Positions 6,543 to 9,286 of a stretch of DNA of 9,286 bases are shown in pieces. Made by a program: the position numbers and the translations under genes. The notes beneath the pieces were generated by a model. The model was not told the DNA's origin. It worked only from the letters and a program-made list of their open reading frames with translations, and searched no databases. The DNA is taken from contig DATFLZ010000046.1 of NCBI GenBank assembly GCA_035267205.1, positions 1-9,286 on the forward strand. Direction: 5' to 3'. Each line of letters begins with the position of its first letter. Position 1 is the first letter of the stretch. Origin of the DNA: CAXMST01 sp035267205. GTDB taxonomy: Bacteria; Actinomycetota; Thermoleophilia; Solirubrobacterales; 70-9.

Positions 6543-7392
6543 GCGAGACACCTGGACAGAGCACGGGCGCAGCCGGGCCCGCGGCGCCACTGGACGAGGA
6601 GGCGCTGGCCCTGTTTGCCCGCAAGGGCCTGGAGGCGGGTCGGGGCGCACCTCAAGTTGGAGACGGGAACGCGGTCAAGGTGAGGCGGGTCATGCAGCTC
6701 ACGCAGGATCTCGCGACCGGGCCCCTCGACCAGCTGAGGATCCTCGATCTCGGCTGTGGCGAGGGCGTCTACGCGATCGAGGCGGGCCTGCGCGGAGCCG
6801 ACGTCCTCGCGATCGACGCCCGCGACGAGCGGATGCGCGAGGGCGCCGAGTGCGCAGCCCGGCACGGGCTCCGAAACGTGCGGTTCGAGCGGGGGGACGC
6901 CCGCGAGCTGAGCGCGGAACGGGCCGGATCCTTCGACATCGTCTACTGCCTCGGGCTGCTCTACCACCTGGATGCCCCCGAGGTGTTCCCCTTCCTGGCC
7001 GCCGTTCGCGAGCTGTGCGCGGGCGCGTTGATCGTCGACACGCTGATCAGCCTCGAGCCGGACACGGAGGTCACTTATCTGGACCGGGCCTACCGGGGCG
7101 AGCGGACTCGCGAGCACGGCGACGACGACCCCCCGGCCGTCCGGCAGCAACGGCTGCTCCGCTCCATCGACAGCACGTTCGCGTTCCGGTTCACGCGCGA
7201 GTCCCTGGTCCGGGCGCTGCGGGTGCGGGGTTCCCCTCCGTGCTCGAGTGTCACGCCCCGCCGGAGCCGGGTAAGGCCGCGGACCGGATCACGCTCGCGG
7301 CCGCCGGCGCCGAGCCGGTGCGAATCTCGACCTATCCGTGGCTCGAGGGGATCGGTGAGCGCGAGATCGTGCGCCGGCTGACGAGCGACTGA
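6539..7392 (+). pseudogene. SAM-dependent methyltransferase with a one-base frameshift near the 3' end
   Basis: A class I methyltransferase split over two frames. The first frame has motif I, ILDLGCGEGVYAIEA (residues 68-82 from the chosen start), the acidic end of strand 2 (LAIDARDERM, 90-99), and FDIVYCLGLLYHLDAPE (132-148). At the GGGG run 7227-7230 the family-like sequence moves to another frame: FPSVLECHAPPEP to TYPWLEGIGEREIVRRLTSD, stop 7390-7392. One extra G there would restore a continuous protein of about 284 residues. Uncorrected, the first frame ends at 7381 with an unrelated Arg/Ser-rich tail. The motif core is intact, so a sequencing error or a recent mutation is likely. Coding similarity reaches back to the dehydrogenase stop. 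CTG at 6539 has GGGAGA upstream and gives a CTGA overlap; GTG 6506 or GTG 6680 are alternatives. The substrate is unknown, perhaps a hydroxyl on the cluster's product. Confidence 0.78.
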
Positions 7393-7397
7393 GATGA

Positions 7398-8504
7398 GTG
7401 ATCCCTATTCCCGCACCCATGCCTGACGCACCTGACGACTTCGCTGGATCGCCACCGAAGCCCTCGCAGGCTGAGAACCGCGAGGTCCCGGGCGTGGCAA
7501 CCCGGCTCGACGTCTACGGGCTCACGATCGAGATCGACGGCGACAGCCCCGAGCTGGTCGACCGAATCTGGCGCGACTACGCCTGGTTCGCGGCGCCGTC
7601 ACCGGGATTGGCCCCCGTCGATCAAGCGGACGTGACGGTCCGGGTGGAGCGGGGCGAGCCCGACTACGACTCGCTCGGGTCGCTCCAGGCATCGTTCACG
7701 ACCCCGCGAAACGCCGTCTACGAGGATGGGGCACGCCGGATAGTCGACTATTCCGGCCGAGCCCTGCTGATCCGCGACGCGGCGGCGCGGAGCGCCGTGA
7801 TCCGCGGCACCGACGAGCACCTGGTGCACGAGGCCGGCTATCAGTTCCTGCTCTCGCGGATCGGACAGCACGTCGAGCAGCGCTGGCTGCCTCGCCTGCA
7901 CGCGCTCGCGTTCTCGGGCCCGGCGGGCGCCGTCGCGGTGATGCTCCCGTCAGGCGGCGGCAAGAGCAGGCTGGCGTTGCGCGCGATCGAGGACGACGCG
8001 GTGGGCCTGCTCTCCGAGGACAGTCCCCTCGTCGACCGGCGCGGGCGGCTCCACCCGTTTCCGCTCCGGGTCGGACTCAACCCGGGAGACGAGGACGGGC
8101 TGCCCGCGGACCGCATCCGCCGCCTCGAGCGCATGGAGTTCCCGCCCAAGCTCCTTCTCGACGTCGATCACTTCGCTGATCGAATCGAGCGGACGCCGCA
8201 GCCCGCGCGGCACATCGTGGTCGGCAGGCGCTCGCTCAGCAGGGGGCCGAGGCTCGAGGAGGTCCCGCGCCGAACCGCCGTGCCGGTGCTCTTCCGCGAG
8301 GCCGTCGTGGGCGTCGGCCTCTACCAGGGGATGGAGTTCGTGCTCCAGCGGGGGACCCGCGACGTGCTCGGACAGATGCGACCGGCGGCGATCCGCGCTC
8401 TCTGCTGCGCGGCCGCGCTCGCACGAACGAGGGTGTGGAGCCTCGACTGCGGCCGTGACGGCGAGCGCAACTGGGAAGCGGTCCGCAGCCTCCTGGACCG
8501 GTAG
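7398..8504 (+). CDS. HPr kinase-like P-loop protein
   Basis: A 368-residue protein whose second half resembles the C-terminal kinase domain of HPr(Ser) kinase. MLPSGGGKSRLAL (182-194) is a Walker A loop in the HprK style, and VGLLSEDSPLVDRRGRLHPF (202-221) matches the strand after it, with the acidic pair E207-D208 where HprK relatives have an Asp pair. The N-terminal 170 residues are not the HprK regulatory domain. They look like the variable front of the HprK-like proteins found in lasso-peptide and surface-polymer loci. The role, phosphorylating a peptide, sugar or carrier, is unproven. GTG at 7398 is five bases past the methyltransferase stop; ATG at 7419 is an alternative start. Neither has a strong ribosome-binding site. 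It is the last gene of the operon. No HPr or PTS gene is nearby, which argues against a role in catabolite repression. Confidence 0.75.
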   Translation: MIPIPAPMPDAPDDFAGSPPKPSQAENREVPGVATRLDVYGLTIEIDGDSPELVDRIWRDYAWFAAPSPGLAPVDQADVTVRVERGEPDYDSLGSLQASFTTPRNAVYEDGARRIVDYSGRALLIRDAAARSAVIRGTDEHLVHEAGYQFLLSRIGQHVEQRWLPRLHALAFSGPAGAVAVMLPSGGGKSRLALRAIEDDAVGLLSEDSPLVDRRGRLHPFPLRVGLNPGDEDGLPADRIRRLERMEFPPKLLLDVDHFADRIERTPQPARHIVVGRRSLSRGPRLEEVPRRTAVPVLFREAVVGVGLYQGMEFVLQRGTRDVLGQMRPAAIRALCCAAALARTRVWSLDCGRDGERNWEAVRSLLDR

Positions 8505-8506
8505 CT

Positions 8507-8686
8507 CTACTCGGGCAGCTCCTTCCAGCGAGTCTGTGAGGACCACGATCTTGTTGAAACGGCCGAGATTTCCTCGTAACCATCCTCGCCGACCGTGACG
8601 ATCCGGTAGCAAAGTCGATCAGGGGCATCGGCCAGGGGAACTGGCGGCCCGTGTCGCGCAGCCGTCCCAGGGTGGGCCCTGGCTCA
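8507..8686 (-). pseudogene. C-terminal coding remnant without a start codon
   Basis: On the minus strand one frame is open from a TGA near 8687-8689 to a TAG at 8507-8509. Its end reads like real protein: APDRLCYRIVTVGEDGYEE followed by ISAVSTRSWSSQTRWKELPE. There is no ATG, GTG or TTG in the frame, so it is probably the tail of a gene whose front has been lost. Third codon positions are noticeably less GC-rich than in the neighbouring genes. It converges on the HprK-like gene with two bases between stops. I do not recognise the family, and chance openness over 60 codons cannot be excluded in this GC-rich DNA. Confidence 0.35.
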
Positions 8687-8731
8687 GCCCTGGAGGCGCG
8701 ACCGCTCCACAATCCGTGGGTGGTACCGAGA

Positions 8732-8751
8732 AGCGAATCGGGCCCCCGCTA
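8732..8751 (+). other. Degenerate tRNA 3'-end-like sequence
   Basis: The stretch ends GCGAATCGGGCCCCCGCTA. Read as a tRNA end it gives a T-loop of AGCGAAT (five of seven positions fit TTCRANY), then CGGGC, then acceptor strand CCCCGCT and discriminator A. The 5' side of the T-stem (8727-8731) does not pair well and no D-arm, anticodon arm or 5' acceptor strand precedes it, so it is not a tRNA gene. It may be the tRNA-end copy left at one side of an integrated element. Confidence 0.3.
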
Positions 8752-8754
8752 TGT
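8746..8754. repeat. Direct repeat copy 2, CCGCTATGT
   Basis: This is an exact copy of bases 1-9 of the window in the same orientation. It spans the end of the tRNA-like sequence and the first bases after it. After the repeat the two sites diverge: the left one continues into the recombinase tail, this one into a hairpin. That is the arrangement expected of attL and attR of an integrated element. Confidence 0.35.
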
Positions 8755-8756
8755 AG

Positions 8757-8783
8757 AGAAGCCCGCTCGGTGAGCGGACTTCT
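8757..8783 (+). terminator. Strong hairpin after the tRNA-like sequence
   Basis: AGAAGCCCGCTC (8757-8768) pairs with GAGCGGACTTCT (8772-8783) around the loop GGT, giving a 12-position stem with one C-A mismatch (8762/8778). It starts six bases after the tRNA-like end, where a tRNA gene's terminator would sit. No run of T follows, so it may end transcription weakly or serve as an RNA-processing or repeat element. Confidence 0.5.
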
Positions 8784-8796
8784 CGTGCTGTGGGGG

Positions 8797-8808
8797 CTGA
8801 GCGCTCAG
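8797..8808. promoter_or_regulatory. Perfect 12-base palindrome, CTGAGCGCTCAG
   Basis: The sequence equals its own reverse complement over all 12 bases and lies about 105 bases before the first gene of the right-hand module. Such sites can be operators for a dimeric regulator, and autoregulation is common in toxin-antitoxin operons. Short GC-rich palindromes also occur by chance, and no second copy is seen. Confidence 0.2.
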
Positions 8809-8912
8809 GGCGAGAGTCGCGAACAGCATCGTGTCGCAGCCGTAGCGCTGCGGCGTTAAGAGTTCCCGGCACCGGCAGGCGACCGCCGTCCTGTCTGGGA
8901 CAATTCAGGGCT

Positions 8913-9131
8913 GTGCCTCGACTCCCCAAAGACGCAGCCGAGCGTTTTCGCGCGACTCTGGAGCTTCATCAGGCCGGTATTGACCTGATGCGGCAGAACC
9001 TCCGCCGGCGCCACCCCGACGAGAGCGAGGACGAGATCTCCGCGCGTCTCGAGACGTGGTTGCTGACGCGCCCGGGTGCCGACCACGGTGACGCACCTGG
9101 CCGGCTACGCGATCCCGCGACGGTCGAGTGA
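8913..9131 (+). CDS. Small hydrophilic protein, possible antitoxin partner
   Basis: A 72-residue protein starting at GTG 8913. It is charged and helical, with RFRATLELHQAGIDLMRQNL (11-30), RRRHPDESEDEISARLETWL (31-50) and a C-terminal RPGADHGDAPGR (53-64). Actinobacterial proteins of this style often precede AbiEii-like nucleotidyltransferases, and here the downstream gene starts within this gene's stop codon (GTGA overlap), so the two are coupled. The role is unproven; it may be the antitoxin or an accessory part of the pair. AGGG just before the GTG is too close to be a good ribosome-binding site, and GACAAT at 8899-8904 could be a -10 for a nearly leaderless message. The frame is open further upstream to 8790, but that part is Arg/Ser-rich and does not look coding. 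Confidence 0.65.
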   Translation: MPRLPKDAAERFRATLELHQAGIDLMRQNLRRRHPDESEDEISARLETWLLTRPGADHGDAPGRLRDPATVE

Positions 9132-9286
9132 CGACGGTCGAGCAGGCCCTGAGGCGCATCGCGAGTCTCGGCCGGGCGCAAGGAATCGACTGGGCGCTGG
9201 TCGGTGGGGTGGCAATCTCGGTCAGGACCGAGCCGCGCTTCACGCGCGATGTGGACCTGGCAGTCGCCGCCACCGACGACGATCAG
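9128..9286 (+). CDS. AbiEii/MNT-like nucleotidyltransferase, 5' part only
   Basis: The first 53 residues of a gene cut by the window end. WALVGGVAIS (22-31) and RFTRDVDLAV (37-46) form the GG...DxD signature of the minimal nucleotidyltransferase fold as found in AbiEii-type toxins. In that family the protein adds nucleotides to a target RNA or protein, and is balanced by an antitoxin gene upstream. The GTG start at 9128 overlaps the preceding TGA by four bases. The third carboxylate and any C-terminal domain lie outside the window, so toxin activity cannot be judged; some relatives are simple housekeeping or orphan nucleotidyltransferases. Confidence 0.7.
   Translation, partial: MTTVEQALRRIASLGRAQGIDWALVGGVAISVRTEPRFTRDVDLAVAATDDDQ

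Larger units (their letters stand above)
8505..8912. other. Intergenic stretch of about 400 bases without an intact gene
   Basis: Between the HprK-like gene and the right-hand two-gene module no frame looks like an intact gene. It holds, from left to right, the start-less minus-strand remnant, a stretch resembling a tRNA 3' end with a repeat of the window's first nine bases, a 12-bp-stem hairpin, a perfect 12-base palindrome and a smaller hairpin. These suggest the junction between an inserted block and the flanking chromosome. Confidence 0.5.

Noticed and set aside
7220..7235. Programmed ribosomal frameshift in the methyltransferase
   Set aside because: No slippery heptamer plus downstream stimulatory structure is evident. 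A missing G in a homopolymer is simpler.
7394..7424. Ten-codon ORF (MSDPYSRTHA) between methyltransferase and kinase as a leader or precursor peptide
   Set aside because: Too short, overlaps the kinase start region, and has no attenuator-like structure or core-peptide features.
7398..8504. Lasso-peptide cluster suggested by the HprK-like gene
   Set aside because: No precursor, asparagine-synthetase-like cyclase, PqqD-like or transglutaminase-like gene is found in the window.
8675..8754. Complete tRNA gene
   Set aside because: Only the 3' end is tRNA-like. No 5' acceptor strand, D-arm or anticodon arm can be folded from the preceding bases.
1..9286. CRISPR array or insertion-sequence ends
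   Set aside because: No regularly spaced repeats were seen, and no transposase or terminal inverted repeats beyond the short elements listed.

Overview
The window is very GC-rich with strong G/C bias at third codon positions, uses GTG, TTG and possibly CTG starts, and contains tightly packed operons. This fits an actinobacterial genome. The style of the serine-recombinase remnant and of the small-protein/nucleotidyltransferase pair at the right edge suggests Thermoleophilia (Solirubrobacterales-like), but no marker gene is present, so this is inference.

Layout. (1) 1-312, minus: remnant of a large serine recombinase, with half a zinc ribbon joined out of frame to the C-terminal tail and no catalytic domain. 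(2) 320-1842, minus: two tandem paralogs carrying a PVDDDDWF motif, coupled by a GTGA overlap; probably GT-A-type glycosyltransferases of an uncharacterised family. (3) 1900-3591, plus: a 563-residue protein with a nucleotidyltransferase GG...DID site, divergent from the paralogs. (4) 3616-4842, minus: an MGT-type (GT1, GT-B fold) glycosyltransferase, convergent with the previous gene over a hairpin. (5) 4897-8504, plus: a compact run of ATP-grasp enzyme, short-chain dehydrogenase, SAM methyltransferase (one-base frameshift near its 3' end) and an HPr-kinase-like P-loop protein. (6) 8505-8912: no intact gene, but a start-less coding remnant on the minus strand, a stretch resembling a tRNA 3' end, and a strong hairpin. 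(7) 8913 to the edge, plus: a two-gene module of a 72-residue protein and an AbiEii-like nucleotidyltransferase cut by the window end.

How it may work together. Glycosyltransferases, ATP-grasp ligase, dehydrogenase, methyltransferase, nucleotidyltransferase and HprK-like kinase form a set suited to building and decorating a glycan or small glycosylated metabolite. The product cannot be named from the sequence. The HprK-like gene recalls lasso-peptide and surface-polymer loci, but no precursor peptide, PqqD-like protein or asparagine synthetase is visible here.

The whole block may be a genomic island. The recombinase tail at the left edge and the tRNA-3'-end-like sequence near 8750 share CCGCTATGT as a 9-bp direct repeat, and the second copy is followed at once by a hairpin that could be the original tRNA terminator. 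The left-hand tRNA would lie just outside the window, so this is a testable hypothesis rather than an observation.
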